A stretch of 64,000 nucleotides of DNA from NCBI GenBank assembly GCA_041650805.1, contig JBAZKM010000003.1, positions 124,001-188,000 of the forward strand, read 5' to 3'. A program made the translations under genes and the position numbers. Positions 36,285 through 44,348 of the stretch are shown in pieces (position 1 is the stretch's first letter; each line of letters opens with the position of its first letter). The notes beneath the pieces are model-generated. The model ran no database searches. It was given only the letters and a program-made list of their open reading frames with translations, and was not told the DNA's origin. This DNA is from Candidatus Omnitrophota bacterium. Its GTDB lineage: Bacteria > Omnitrophota > Gorgyraeia > 2-01-FULL-45-10.

Positions 36285-36314
36285 ATTATAGCAGGGGCGA
36301 GTGACAGCGGTCAA
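36285..36314 (-). promoter_or_regulatory. Promoter of cinA-thpR, apparently giving a leaderless transcript
   Basis: On the minus strand TTGACC (36309-36314) and TATAAT (36285-36290) are 18 bases apart. The ATG of cinA begins 6 bases after the -10, which is where transcription would start, and there is no Shine-Dalgarno. Confidence 0.65.
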
Positions 36315-36323
36315 GAGGTTAAC

Positions 36324-36358
36324 GTTCAGCTTTCAGCCGTCAGCTATCAGCTTTCAGC
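36324..36358. repeat. AGCTTTCAGC-family intergenic repeat
   Basis: Tandem units (TTCAGCTTTCAGCCGTCAGC and similar) lie between cinA and the four-helix gene. The rest of 36359-36432 is A/T-rich, and I see no clear promoter in it. Confidence 0.75.
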
Positions 36359-36432
36359 AAAAAAGTTAAAAAAAAGTGCAATAATATTTGAAATTTTAGC
36401 ATCTATATAGGTAGAAGGGTAAATGGCGACTT

Positions 36433-36463
36433 AGCTATCAGCTTTCAGCTGTCAGCTATCAGC
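36433..36463. repeat. Left inverted repeat flanking the four-helix gene
   Basis: The stretch is made of AGCTATCAGC and TTTCAGCTGTCAGC units and ends 11 bases before the ATG at 36475. Its reverse complement matches the units at 36820-36854. Confidence 0.8.
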
Positions 36464-36474
36464 AAAAGAAGAAT

Positions 36475-36840
36475 ATGAAAGAGCAGAGATTTAGAAAGCT
36501 AGAAGTTTGGATCAAAGCAATGGATTTTGTTGAGATGATTTATAAGATCACAAACAATTTTCCGCTAAGGGAGACGTATGGTCTTACAAGCCAATTGAGG
36601 CGAGCAACGCTATCTATAGCTCTGAATATTGCCGAAGGAAGCGGCTCTTCTTCCGATAGAGAATTTAGTAGATTCTTGAATATATCTTTGAGGTCATCTT
36701 ATGAAGTTATGTGCGGCATCGAAGTGGTAAGGCGACTTAAGTATTGCGATGACAATGCAATAAGCATTTTATCGGACAGATGTGATGAGATATCGGCAAT
36801 GTTGACCGGTTTAAAGAGAAAGCTGAAAGCTGACGGCTGA
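36475..36840 (+). CDS. Four-helix bundle protein (23S rRNA intervening-sequence/S23 family)
   Basis: The 121-residue product has the family's features: an opening F(R)KLEVWIKAMDFVEMIY, then NFPLRETYGLTSQLRRATLS and ALNIAEGSGSSSDREFSRFL. Relatives are encoded in 23S rRNA insertions and as free-standing genes, and related bundles assist diversity-generating retroelements. No such element is seen nearby. The function of free-standing members is unknown. The gene is bracketed by inverted copies of the AGCTTTCAGC-family repeat, and its last residues (KLKADG) are encoded by the right copy. It could therefore travel as a cassette, or it may simply share its site with the repeat. Confidence 0.85.
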   Translation: MKEQRFRKLEVWIKAMDFVEMIYKITNNFPLRETYGLTSQLRRATLSIALNIAEGSGSSSDREFSRFLNISLRSSYEVMCGIEVVRRLKYCDDNAISILSDRCDEISAMLTGLKRKLKADG

Positions 36841-36854
36841 TAGCTGAAAGCTGA
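36820..36854. repeat. Right inverted repeat flanking the four-helix gene
   Basis: AGCTGAAAGCTGACGGCTGA and following units are in the opposite orientation to 36433-36463. The copy overlaps the end of the four-helix reading frame. Confidence 0.8.
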
Positions 36855-36867
36855 GGCCCGAAAACGC

Positions 36868-36897
36868 TTTACAAGAAGGAGGTGACGCAGGTATAAT
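36868..36897 (+). promoter_or_regulatory. Promoter of the recA-to-plsY gene run
   Basis: TTTACA (36868-36873) and TATAAT (36892-36897) are 18 bases apart, 75 bases before the recA start. A perfect AAGGAGGTGA lies inside the spacer at 36876-36885 but has no good start codon at the right distance. I see no LexA-type operator. Confidence 0.6.
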
Positions 36898-36971
36898 ATA
36901 TGCTCTATATTATGTTATATAAAGAACGGTGTAATTGATCTGATCTGACTCAAAAAAAGGAGAGTTGAGCA

Positions 36972-38024
36972 ATGACTAAGACAAAGGTAAAGGAAGTTAA
37001 GGAGAGGGAACCGATAAGGGAAGATGCTAAGGATATAAGCCAGGAAGAGAAGACGAAGGCGCTGGACCTGGCTCTCGGGCAGATAGAGAAGCACTTCGGG
37101 AAGGGCGCCATAATGCGTCTCGGGCAGGACTTCAAGGTCGATGTCCCGGCCATCCCCACGGGTTCCATCGCCATAGACGTGGCGCTCGGCGTAGGCGGGG
37201 TCCCGCGCGGCAGGGTCGTGGAGATATTCGGGCCCGAGTCGAGCGGCAAGACGACGCTGACTTTGAGCATCATCGCGAATGCCCAGAAGGCAGGGGGGCA
37301 GGCGGCATTCATAGACGCGGAGCATGCGTTCGACCCGGCGTACGCAAAGAAGATAGGCGTGAACCTGGATAACCTTCTCATGTCACAGCCGGACACGGGC
37401 GAGCAGGCGCTCGAGATCACCGAGACGCTGGTGAAGTCGAACGCGATAGATGTCGTAGTTGTCGATTCTGTCGCGGCGCTGACGCCGAAGGCGGAGATAG
37501 AGGGCGATATGGGCGAATCGCACATGGGACTGCAGGCGAGGCTGATGAGCCAGGCGCTCAGGAAGCTCTCAGGGTCGATCTCCAAGTCGAAGACCTGCGT
37601 CATATTCATCAACCAGATAAGGGAGAAGATCGGCATCATGTTCGGCAACCCCGAGACGACGCCCGGCGGCCGGGCGCTCAAATTCTACGCCTCGGTCAGG
37701 ATAGACCTGCGGCGTATAGCGTCTCTGAAGAAAGGCGATGATGCCGTCGGTAACAGGGTCCGCGCCTCTATCGTTAAGAACAAAGTAGCGCCGCCGTTCC
37801 GGAAGGCGGAGTTCGATATTATGTTCGACGAGGGGATCTCCAGGGCCGGCAGTGTGATAGATGTGGCGGAGACGCTCGGCATATTGACGAAGAGCGGTTC
37901 GTGGCTCATATACGGCGAAGAGAAGATAGGGCAGGGCAAGGAGAACGCGAGGACCTATCTCAGGGAGAACCCGAAGGTCCTGGCGAAGCTCGAGAAGGAG
38001 ATCAGGGAGAAGGCGCTGAAATAA
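36972..38024 (+). CDS. recA: Recombinase RecA
   Basis: RecA forms a nucleoprotein filament on single-stranded DNA, drives strand exchange and triggers LexA-type self-cleavage. The 350-residue protein has Walker A GPESSGKTT (residues 87-95), AFIDAEHA, VVDSVAAL, the loop region with FINQIREKIG and the GGRALKF segment. An N-terminal extension of about 20 charged residues precedes the usual start of the fold, which begins near KALDLALGQIEK. The start is supported by AAGGAG 9 bases upstream of the ATG. It is followed after 8 bases by recX, its usual regulator. Confidence 0.97.
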   Translation: MTKTKVKEVKEREPIREDAKDISQEEKTKALDLALGQIEKHFGKGAIMRLGQDFKVDVPAIPTGSIAIDVALGVGGVPRGRVVEIFGPESSGKTTLTLSIIANAQKAGGQAAFIDAEHAFDPAYAKKIGVNLDNLLMSQPDTGEQALEITETLVKSNAIDVVVVDSVAALTPKAEIEGDMGESHMGLQARLMSQALRKLSGSISKSKTCVIFINQIREKIGIMFGNPETTPGGRALKFYASVRIDLRRIASLKKGDDAVGNRVRASIVKNKVAPPFRKAEFDIMFDEGISRAGSVIDVAETLGILTKSGSWLIYGEEKIGQGKENARTYLRENPKVLAKLEKEIREKALK

Positions 38025-38032
38025 AGGTCAAG

Positions 38033-38503
38033 TTGGAAGAAGATAAGAAGAAGACGTTAGCGAAGAATAGCGCGTACCGGCTCCTGCGGGTGAGGCCGAG
38101 GAGCGAGGCGGAACTGCGCGGCCGTTTGAAAGAGAAGGGTTACGACGGCGTCACCATAGACGGGGCCGTAGAAGACCTCAGGACCAAGGGTTACGTAGAC
38201 GACGAAAAATTTGCGCGGTTCTGGGTAGAGTCGCGCATGCACCTCAACCCGGTCGGCGACGTGGTGCTGAAGCACGAGCTTAGGCGGAAGGGCATAAGCG
38301 ATGCCGTCATAGACGCCGCCCTCGAGACGAAGGCAAAGGCCTATAACGAGTACGAGATCGCCCTCAGCATGGCGCGCGACAGGTTCGAGCGCCTGAAGAA
38401 ACTCGACCGGCGCAAGGCGACGAAGCGCCTTTACGACTTCATGTTGCGCCGGGGCTTTGCGTACGAGACGGTGAGAAGAGTAATAGAAGAGTTAGCGAAG
38501 TAG
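38033..38503 (+). CDS. recX: Regulatory protein RecX
   Basis: RecX binds the RecA filament and limits its activity. The 156-residue product shows the family's three-helix repeats: AYRLLRVRPRSEAELRGRLKEKG, then DLRTKGYVDDEKFARFWVESR, and a C-terminal KRLYDFMLRRGFAYETVRRV. I choose the TTG at 38033 because AAAGG lies 5 bases upstream and it avoids overlap with recA. The same frame is open further back inside recA, but that part encodes unnatural low-complexity sequence. Confidence 0.88.
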   Translation: MEEDKKKTLAKNSAYRLLRVRPRSEAELRGRLKEKGYDGVTIDGAVEDLRTKGYVDDEKFARFWVESRMHLNPVGDVVLKHELRRKGISDAVIDAALETKAKAYNEYEIALSMARDRFERLKKLDRRKATKRLYDFMLRRGFAYETVRRVIEELAK

Positions 38504-38507
38504 GTAT

Positions 38508-41096
38508 ATGAAGACCGACGATATACGAAGCTTATTTCTGGAGTTTTTCCGCGCCAAGGGGCACGAGATAGTGCCGAGTGATTTGCTCGTCCCGAAAGAT
38601 GACCCGACGCTCCTCTTTACCGGCGCGGGGATGAACCAGTTCAAGGAGAAGTTCCTGGGCCGGAACGTCACGTACAGGCGCGCGGCATCGAGCCAGAAAT
38701 GCCTGAGGACCGGCGACCTTGAGAACGTCGGAAAGACGTCGGGCCACCACACGTTCTTTGAGATGCTCGGCAACTTTTCGTTCGGGGACTATTTCAAGAA
38801 AGAGGCGATCTCCTGGGCGTGGGAGTTCATGACTGAGGAGCTGAAGATACCGGAAGGCCGGCTCCGGGCGTCGGTATATAAAGACGACGCCGAGGCATAC
38901 GCCATCTGGAGGGACGTCATAAAGATGCCGGAGCGGAAGATAATAAAGTTCGGCGAAAAGGAGAACTTCTGGCCTTCCGAGGCGCCGACGAAAGGGCCCA
39001 ACGGGCCGTGCGGGCCGTGTTCCGAGATATTCTACGACTACGGCGATGACGTGGGGTGCAAAAAGCCGGGCTGTACGCCTGCGTGCGACTGCGGGAGGTT
39101 CATAGAAGTATGGAACCTCGTATTTACCCAGTTCGACAGGCGACCGGATGGAAAGCTTGAACCGCTCCCGAACAAGAATATCGATACCGGCATGGGGTTG
39201 GAGCGCCTGGCGTCGGTGATGCAGGGAGTGAAGACGAACTTTGAGATAGACATCTTTGTGCCGATCGTTAAAGAGATAATCAAGGGTATAGGGTTTAGGG
39301 TATCGGGTATAGAAAAAGCTAGACCCGAATCCCCATACCCCATACCCTATACCCTATACCCTAAGTTGAACGCCATCGCCGATCACATACGTGCGGTGGC
39401 ATTCATGATCGCAGACGGCGTGATGCCGTCCAATGAAGAGCGCGGTTATGTGGCGCGCAAGCTCATCAGGCGGTCGCTTAACCACGCGATGGACCTGGAG
39501 ATAAAAGTGCCTTTCCTTTACAAGCTCGTGAGCACCGTTTGCGAGGTGATGAAGATGCAGTACCCGGAGCTTTTGGAGAGAAGGGATGACATAGCTCAGG
39601 TCGTGAAGCGCGAGGAGGAGAACTTCCTCGTTGTGCTTGATACGCAGATACCTAAGGTGGAAGAAGCGTTTGAGAAATTTAAAGGTCATCAGGAATTGGC
39701 GGAGACGGCGTTCAATTTTTATGATACATACGGAATGCCGTATGACATGCTTGAGGAGATCGCCGAAAAATTTAAGTTAAAAATAGACAGGGCCGTCTTT
39801 GATAAACTTTTGGACAGGCAACGGACGCTTTCTCGCTCTAAGAGCAAGATAAAGGGCGAGATATTCTCCGAGACCTTCGCGAAGAAGGTGGAGTCGCTCG
39901 GTCTCAGGACAGAGTTTCTCGGTTATGAGAAGGCGAAGCTTGATGCGAAGGTCGCGGCGGTCCTCGAGGGCGGGGAAGTGATACTCGAGAGGACACCGTT
40001 CTACGGAGAATCGGGCGGACAGGCGGGTGACTGGGGCACGATCGAGACGCCGTCCGGAAAGATGGAAGTGAAAGACGCGAAGAAGATAGGCGATACGATC
40101 GTCCATATAGGCATTATGGTCAAAGGAAGGATCGTCAAGGGCGAGACGGCCAGGGTCGCCATAGATGAAGAGGTGCGCCGCAGGGTGATGCGTAACCATA
40201 CGGCGACCCATCTACTGCAGGCGGCCCTCCGCAGGGTGCTCGGTGAACATGTCCACCAGACGGGTTCCCTGGTGGATGCCGAACACCTGAGGTTCGATTT
40301 CACCCACATGAAGAAGATGGAGCCCCGCGAGATCGCCCGTGTCGAGGAGATAGTGAATGAGGCGATAAAGAAGGGCGTGGCTGTCGCAAAGGATATAAAA
40401 GATATAGATGATGCCAAGCAGAGCGGCGCCATAGCGCTCTTCGGCGAGAAGTACGGATCGAAGGTCCGCGTGATCTCGGTCGGGGACATATCCAGGGAGT
40501 TCTGCGGCGGGACACACGTCGATAACACAAAGGATATAGAGCTCTTCAGGATCACCGGCGAGAGCTCGATCGCATCCGGGGTCCGGCGTATCGAGGCGGT
40601 AACTGCGGACGCGGCCAGGAAATGGGCGGCGGACGAGATCGAGGCCAGGGACGCAAAGCTCAAAGACGAGAAGCGCAAGGAAAAGGAGAAGACGGCAAAG
40701 GCCTCGCTCCTCAAGTCGGAATTGGAGAAGGTCGACTCATATATAGCTAAAGGCATAGATGCGGGCGGCACCAGGGTCATAGCGGAGATAGTCCCGGGCG
40801 GCGTTATGGATATACTGCGCGCGCTGAGCGACGCCATAAAGTCGAAGGAGAGGTCCGCTGTCATAGTCCTGGCGTCTAAAGATAACGATAAAGTGTCGTT
40901 CGTGGTCTCGCTCACAAAGGACATCTTAGGCAGGAAGACCCTTACGGCCAATGATATAGCGAAAGATATGGCGAAGTACTTAAGCGGCTCCGGCGGCGGA
41001 AGGCCGGATTTCGCTCAGGGCGGCGGAAAAGATCCGTCGAAACTTGACGAGGCGTTACGGAAAACGTTTGAACTGGTCAAAGAGAGGCTAAGATGA
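38508..41096 (+). CDS. alaS: Alanyl-tRNA synthetase
   Basis: The enzyme charges tRNA-Ala and edits misacylated Ser and Gly. The 862 residues contain the class II core (FTGAGMNQFK, RGYVARKLIRR), the editing domain with HTATH and CGGTH zinc-site motifs, and the C-terminal oligomerisation domain ending GGGRPDFAQGG. Residues about 259-286 (from GFRVSGIEK through YPIPYTLYP) are encoded by two oppositely oriented GGTATAGGG repeat arrays at 39283-39365, an in-frame insertion just before the conserved IADHIRA helix. The gene follows recX by 4 bases and overlaps hisD by 4. Confidence 0.97.
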   Translation: MKTDDIRSLFLEFFRAKGHEIVPSDLLVPKDDPTLLFTGAGMNQFKEKFLGRNVTYRRAASSQKCLRTGDLENVGKTSGHHTFFEMLGNFSFGDYFKKEAISWAWEFMTEELKIPEGRLRASVYKDDAEAYAIWRDVIKMPERKIIKFGEKENFWPSEAPTKGPNGPCGPCSEIFYDYGDDVGCKKPGCTPACDCGRFIEVWNLVFTQFDRRPDGKLEPLPNKNIDTGMGLERLASVMQGVKTNFEIDIFVPIVKEIIKGIGFRVSGIEKARPESPYPIPYTLYPKLNAIADHIRAVAFMIADGVMPSNEERGYVARKLIRRSLNHAMDLEIKVPFLYKLVSTVCEVMKMQYPELLERRDDIAQVVKREEENFLVVLDTQIPKVEEAFEKFKGHQELAETAFNFYDTYGMPYDMLEEIAEKFKLKIDRAVFDKLLDRQRTLSRSKSKIKGEIFSETFAKKVESLGLRTEFLGYEKAKLDAKVAAVLEGGEVILERTPFYGESGGQAGDWGTIETPSGKMEVKDAKKIGDTIVHIGIMVKGRIVKGETARVAIDEEVRRRVMRNHTATHLLQAALRRVLGEHVHQTGSLVDAEHLRFDFTHMKKMEPREIARVEEIVNEAIKKGVAVAKDIKDIDDAKQSGAIALFGEKYGSKVRVISVGDISREFCGGTHVDNTKDIELFRITGESSIASGVRRIEAVTADAARKWAADEIEARDAKLKDEKRKEKEKTAKASLLKSELEKVDSYIAKGIDAGGTRVIAEIVPGGVMDILRALSDAIKSKERSAVIVLASKDNDKVSFVVSLTKDILGRKTLTANDIAKDMAKYLSGSGGGRPDFAQGGGKDPSKLDEALRKTFELVKERLR
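39283..39365. repeat. Inverted GGTATAGGG-family repeat pair inside alaS
   Basis: Direct GGGTATAGGGTTTAGGG units (39283-39312) are followed, after a spacer of about 20 bases, by reverse-oriented ATACCCTATACCC units (39333-39363). The pair can fold into a long imperfect hairpin and is translated in frame as part of AlaRS. Confidence 0.85.
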
Positions 41097-42313
41097 AGCT
41101 CGTGAAAGTCGGCTCAAAGCAGTTCCGGAAGCTGTGCGAGAGAAGCAGCTCGAGCAATAAGCGTGTCGCCGAGAGCGTACGCTCCATACTTGAGAACGTG
41201 AAGCTGTACGGCGACGATGCGCTCATAAGGTATACGCGGAAGTTCGATAAGGTTAAACTCGCCCCGAGGGACCTCAGGGTCTCCGCCTGCGAGATATCGG
41301 GCGCATACCAGGACATAAAGCCGGAATTCGTCACGACATTCAAGGTCATAATAGAGAACATCAACAGGTTCTATAAGAAGCAGCTGAAGAAGTCGTGGAA
41401 GACCAAAGACGGCGACGGTGTGATACTGGGCGAAAAGATCGCCCCTATAGATACGGTAGGGGTATATGTCCCGAGCGGCACGGTGCCGCTCGTATCGAGC
41501 GTCTATATGACCGTGATACCGGCAAAGATGGCGGGCGTGAAGAAGATAGTCCTGGTGACCCCGCCGAACGATTATAAGTCGGTGGACCCGCACATACTTG
41601 TAGTCGCCGACCTCTTAAAGGTGGACGAGGTCTATAAGGTCGGCGGCGCGCAGGCGATCGCGGCTATGGCGTTCGGGACGAAGACGATCCCGAGGGTCGA
41701 CAAGATAGTGGGCCCCGGTAACGCCTATGTGACGGAGGCGAAGAGGCAGGTCTTCGGTTACTGCGATATAGACATGCTTGCGGGGCCGAGCGAGGTGGTC
41801 ATCATCGCCAACCAGTTCTCCAACATAAATTACATAAAGGCGGACCTCGAGGCGCAGGCAGAGCATTTCATGGGGCTTGCCGTCCTGATAACGAATTCCA
41901 AGAAGATAGCCAAGATAGTCAAGAAGGAGACGTTCAAGGGATACGTAGTGCATGTCAAGAATATGGATGAGGCGGCCGACGTCGCCAATATGATCGCCCC
42001 GGAACACCTGGAAATATTGACGAATTCACCGGGCAGGATCGTGAAGAGGATAAAGGACGCCGGCGCGATATTCCTCGGGCCGTATACACCGGTCGCGATA
42101 GGGGACTACGTAGCGGGACCGAGCCACGTCCTTCCTACGGGCGGTAGCGCAAGGTTCTTCTCCGGCCTCGGGGTCTGTGATTTTTATAAGAGCACGCATA
42201 TCATATCTTACACAAGGAAGGCCCTTGAAAAGGTGCGCGACCCGCTTGAGCGGATCGCCGGGATCGAAGGGCTCAAGAAGCACCTCGATTCGGTCAAAGT
42301 CAGGTTCGAGTAA
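41093..42313 (+). CDS. hisD: Histidinol dehydrogenase
   Basis: This NAD-dependent zinc enzyme oxidises L-histidinol to L-histidine, the last two steps of the pathway. The 406-residue protein contains VGVYVPSGTVPLVSSV, VDKIVGPGNAYVTEAKR, DMLAGPSEVVI, DLEAQAEH (glutamine and histidine zinc ligands), APEHLE and GPSHVLPTGGSARF. The family's usual DLLAQAEHD reads DLEAQAEHF here. It overlaps the end of alaS (ATGA) and opens the his block. Confidence 0.96.
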   Translation: MKLVKVGSKQFRKLCERSSSSNKRVAESVRSILENVKLYGDDALIRYTRKFDKVKLAPRDLRVSACEISGAYQDIKPEFVTTFKVIIENINRFYKKQLKKSWKTKDGDGVILGEKIAPIDTVGVYVPSGTVPLVSSVYMTVIPAKMAGVKKIVLVTPPNDYKSVDPHILVVADLLKVDEVYKVGGAQAIAAMAFGTKTIPRVDKIVGPGNAYVTEAKRQVFGYCDIDMLAGPSEVVIIANQFSNINYIKADLEAQAEHFMGLAVLITNSKKIAKIVKKETFKGYVVHVKNMDEAADVANMIAPEHLEILTNSPGRIVKRIKDAGAIFLGPYTPVAIGDYVAGPSHVLPTGGSARFFSGLGVCDFYKSTHIISYTRKALEKVRDPLERIAGIEGLKKHLDSVKVRFE

Positions 42314-42326
42314 AGGAGCTGATACG

Positions 42327-42941
42327 ATGCCAAAAACGACACGCAGTGCCGCGATCAAACGCAAGACGAGAGAGACCGAGATAACGGGAAAGCTCACTAT
42401 CGGCGGAGGCGGGAAGACGGATATAAATACCGGGATAGGGTTTCTCGATCACATGCTGACGCTCTTTGTCTTCCACGGTCTCTTCGACCTTACCCTTAAG
42501 GCAAAGGGCGACCTGAAGGTAGATATACACCATACCAATGAAGATGCCGCCATATGCCTGGGGAAGGCCTTCAGGGAGGCCCTGGGCGATTGCAGGGGGA
42601 TAAAGCGGTACGGCTCAAAGGAAGTGCCTATGGATATGGCATCGGCCAAGGTCACTGTCGATATAGGGGGCAGGTACGCCTTTCTGTGGCGGATCCCTGT
42701 AACGACAGCCCAGGAACAGACGGGCCGTGACGAGGGTTATTCGCTCATGGACGGGAAAGATTTTCTCGATACGTTCGCCAAGAACGCGAACATCAACCTG
42801 CATATAGATGTGTATTCGGGAGAAGATGTGCACCATGTGCTCGAGGCGATATTCAAGGCGTTCGGGATCGCGCTGGATGAGGCGACACAGATCGATGCGC
42901 GGCGCAAGGGCGTACCTTCTACAAAAGGGACTATCGACTAG
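42327..42941 (+). CDS. hisB: Imidazoleglycerol-phosphate dehydratase
   Basis: The enzyme dehydrates imidazole glycerol phosphate to imidazole acetol phosphate. The 204 residues carry the manganese motifs GFLDHML, DIHHTNEDA and DVHHVLEA. It is the dehydratase-only form, without the histidinol phosphatase domain fused in enterobacteria. The ATG at 42327 is chosen because AAGGAG lies 8 bases upstream. An earlier in-frame codon at 42177 lies inside hisD. hisH starts on the next base. Confidence 0.95.
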   Translation: MPKTTRSAAIKRKTRETEITGKLTIGGGGKTDINTGIGFLDHMLTLFVFHGLFDLTLKAKGDLKVDIHHTNEDAAICLGKAFREALGDCRGIKRYGSKEVPMDMASAKVTVDIGGRYAFLWRIPVTTAQEQTGRDEGYSLMDGKDFLDTFAKNANINLHIDVYSGEDVHHVLEAIFKAFGIALDEATQIDARRKGVPSTKGTID

Positions 42942-43595
42942 ATGATAGCTATAATCGACTACGGGATGGGTAACCTGAGGAGCGTCCAGAAGGCGTTCGA
43001 GGTCACGGGCGCCGGGGCGAAGATCACCTCAAGGGCGGCCGACCTGGCGAAGGCGGAAAAGGTCGTATTCCCGGGCGTCGGCTCTTTTGGAGAGGCGATG
43101 GCGGAACTGAGGAGGCGTAAGCTCGTAGACCCGATAAAGGGTGCCATCGCAGAGGGCAAGCCGTTCCTCGGCCTCTGCCTCGGGCTTCAACTGCTTTTTG
43201 AACGGAGCGAGGAAGCGCCCGGCGTTAAGGGGCTGGGAGTGCTTAGCGGCAGGGTGAAACGTTTTAAGCCCGCAGTCCACAGCCCACGGCCCAATGCTCA
43301 AACGTTGAAAGTCCCGCATATGGGCTGGAATAGTATCAGCTTTCAGCTTTCAGCTTTCAGCTTTCAGCAAAATATCCTGAAAGGCATAGACAGAGGTTCG
43401 TACGTATACTTCGTCCATTCATATTACGTCGATCCGGAGGATAAGAGTGTGACGCTTACGACGACGGATTATGGTATCCGGTTCGTGTCGGGTATTTCGA
43501 AGGATAATCTATTCGGTCTTCAATTCCACCCGGAGAAGAGCCAGGATACAGGGTTGAAGATAGTGAAGAATTTTGTGAGGATAAAATGCAGATAA
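42942..43595 (+). CDS. hisH: Imidazole glycerol phosphate synthase, glutamine amidotransferase subunit
   Basis: HisH releases ammonia from glutamine and channels it to HisF. The nucleophile cysteine is in LGLCLGLQLLF, and the His-Glu pair is in QFHPEKS. Two stretches are repeat-derived: residues about 110-119 (AVHSPRPNAQ, from GTCCACAGCCCAC units) just before the conserved KVPHMGWN, and 132-143 (SFQLSAFSFQ, from AGCTTTCAGC units) just after it. They thus bracket one of the most conserved loops of the protein. The gene overlaps hisA by 10 bases. Confidence 0.95.
   Translation: MIAIIDYGMGNLRSVQKAFEVTGAGAKITSRAADLAKAEKVVFPGVGSFGEAMAELRRRKLVDPIKGAIAEGKPFLGLCLGLQLLFERSEEAPGVKGLGVLSGRVKRFKPAVHSPRPNAQTLKVPHMGWNSISFQLSAFSFQQNILKGIDRGSYVYFVHSYYVDPEDKSVTLTTTDYGIRFVSGISKDNLFGLQFHPEKSQDTGLKIVKNFVRIKCR
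43272..43292. repeat. GTCCACGG-family repeat inside hisH
   Basis: GCAGTCCACAGCCCACGGCCC is a degenerate copy of the GGTCCACGGTCC unit seen in hisF and the guanylyltransferase. It lengthens the loop before VPHMGWN. Confidence 0.6.
43335..43368. repeat. AGCTTTCAGC-family repeat inside hisH
   Basis: Four and a half perfect CAGCTTT units are translated as SFQLSAFSFQ between GWN and NILKGI, where other HisH proteins have only a few residues. Confidence 0.85.
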
Positions 43596-44344
43596 TACCG
43601 GCAATAGACATAAGAGAAGGTAAAGTCGTAAGGTTGATACAGGGGGACGTGGGCCTTGAGACCGTCTATTCCGACTCGCCCGTCGCCATGGCGGAGAAGT
43701 GGGCGTCTTTCGGGGTCGGCCTGATCCATATAGTCGATCTAGACGGCGCCCTCGAAGGATCGCTGAAGAATCTTCCTATAGTAAAAGAGATCGTCAGGAG
43801 CGTGAAAGCGAAGATAGAGCTGGGCGGCGGGATAAGGGATGAAGCGACTATAAAGGCGGTCATAGACGCCGGTGTGGATAAGGTCATCATAGGGACGAAG
43901 GCGCTCGACGAACAATTCCTGGAAAAGGTGGCGAAGAAGTTCAGGGAGAGGATAATAGTCAGTGTCGATGCCAAAGAAGGTATGGTCCATTCCAGGGGGT
44001 GGGTATTCAAGACGAAGATAACCGCGGTCGATCTCGTTAAGAAGGCGGAGGGGCTCGGTATCGGCAGGATAAATTATACCGACATTTCGAAGGACGGCAC
44101 GCTTGAAGGGCCGAACATAAAGAGCCTGCAGAAACTCGTGAATTCTACGGAGATCGATATAGTCGCGGCAGGCGGCGTCTCCACGATAGATGATATAAAG
44201 AACCTGAAACCGCTCGAGAAAGACGGCCTCGTGGGCATAATCGTCGGTAAGGCGCTCTATGAGAATACGGTCGATCTCGCGGAAGCGATAAGGGTCTGCG
44301 GCGGTGCGGATCCGATGGTCAAAGGTCAAGGGGTAAGGGTCTGA
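43586..44344 (+). CDS. hisA: ProFAR isomerase (1-(5-phosphoribosyl)-5-[(phosphoribosylamino)methylideneamino]imidazole-4-carboxamide isomerase)
   Basis: HisA catalyses the Amadori rearrangement of ProFAR to PRFAR. The 252-residue half-barrel repeat protein has AIDIREGKVVRL with the first catalytic aspartate, IELGGGIRDEATI, VSVDAKEGMVHSRGW with the second, and VAAGGVSTIDDI. It overlaps hisH by 10 bases and precedes hisF by 4. No repeat insertion is seen. Confidence 0.95.
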   Translation: MQIIPAIDIREGKVVRLIQGDVGLETVYSDSPVAMAEKWASFGVGLIHIVDLDGALEGSLKNLPIVKEIVRSVKAKIELGGGIRDEATIKAVIDAGVDKVIIGTKALDEQFLEKVAKKFRERIIVSVDAKEGMVHSRGWVFKTKITAVDLVKKAEGLGIGRINYTDISKDGTLEGPNIKSLQKLVNSTEIDIVAAGGVSTIDDIKNLKPLEKDGLVGIIVGKALYENTVDLAEAIRVCGGADPMVKGQGVRV

Positions 44345-44348
44345 CGGG

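Noticed and set aside
36324..36463. Possible CRISPR array
   Set aside because: The short repeated units are tandem or palindromic with no unique spacers of constant length, and there are no cas genes.
36315..36474. A promoter for the four-helix gene
   Set aside because: TTGAAA at 36388 and TATATA at 36404 are only 10 bases apart, too close for a sigma-70 promoter.
36900..36938. A 12-codon frame (MLYIMLYKERCN) before recA after a perfect AAGGAGGTGA
   Set aside because: The ribosome site is 14 bases away, the peptide has no leader-like codon run, and no attenuator follows.
37901..38032. Longer recX starting inside recA
   Set aside because: The extra residues are low-complexity out-of-frame recA sequence; the TTG at 38033 has a ribosome site and gives the normal RecX length.
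39283..39365. Telomere-like repeat as a chromosome end or assembly junction
   Set aside because: The sequence continues with intact alaS coding on both sides in the same frame.
42177..42326. Longer hisB starting inside hisD
   Set aside because: AAGGAG upstream of the ATG at 42327 and the usual HisB N-terminus decide for the shorter form.
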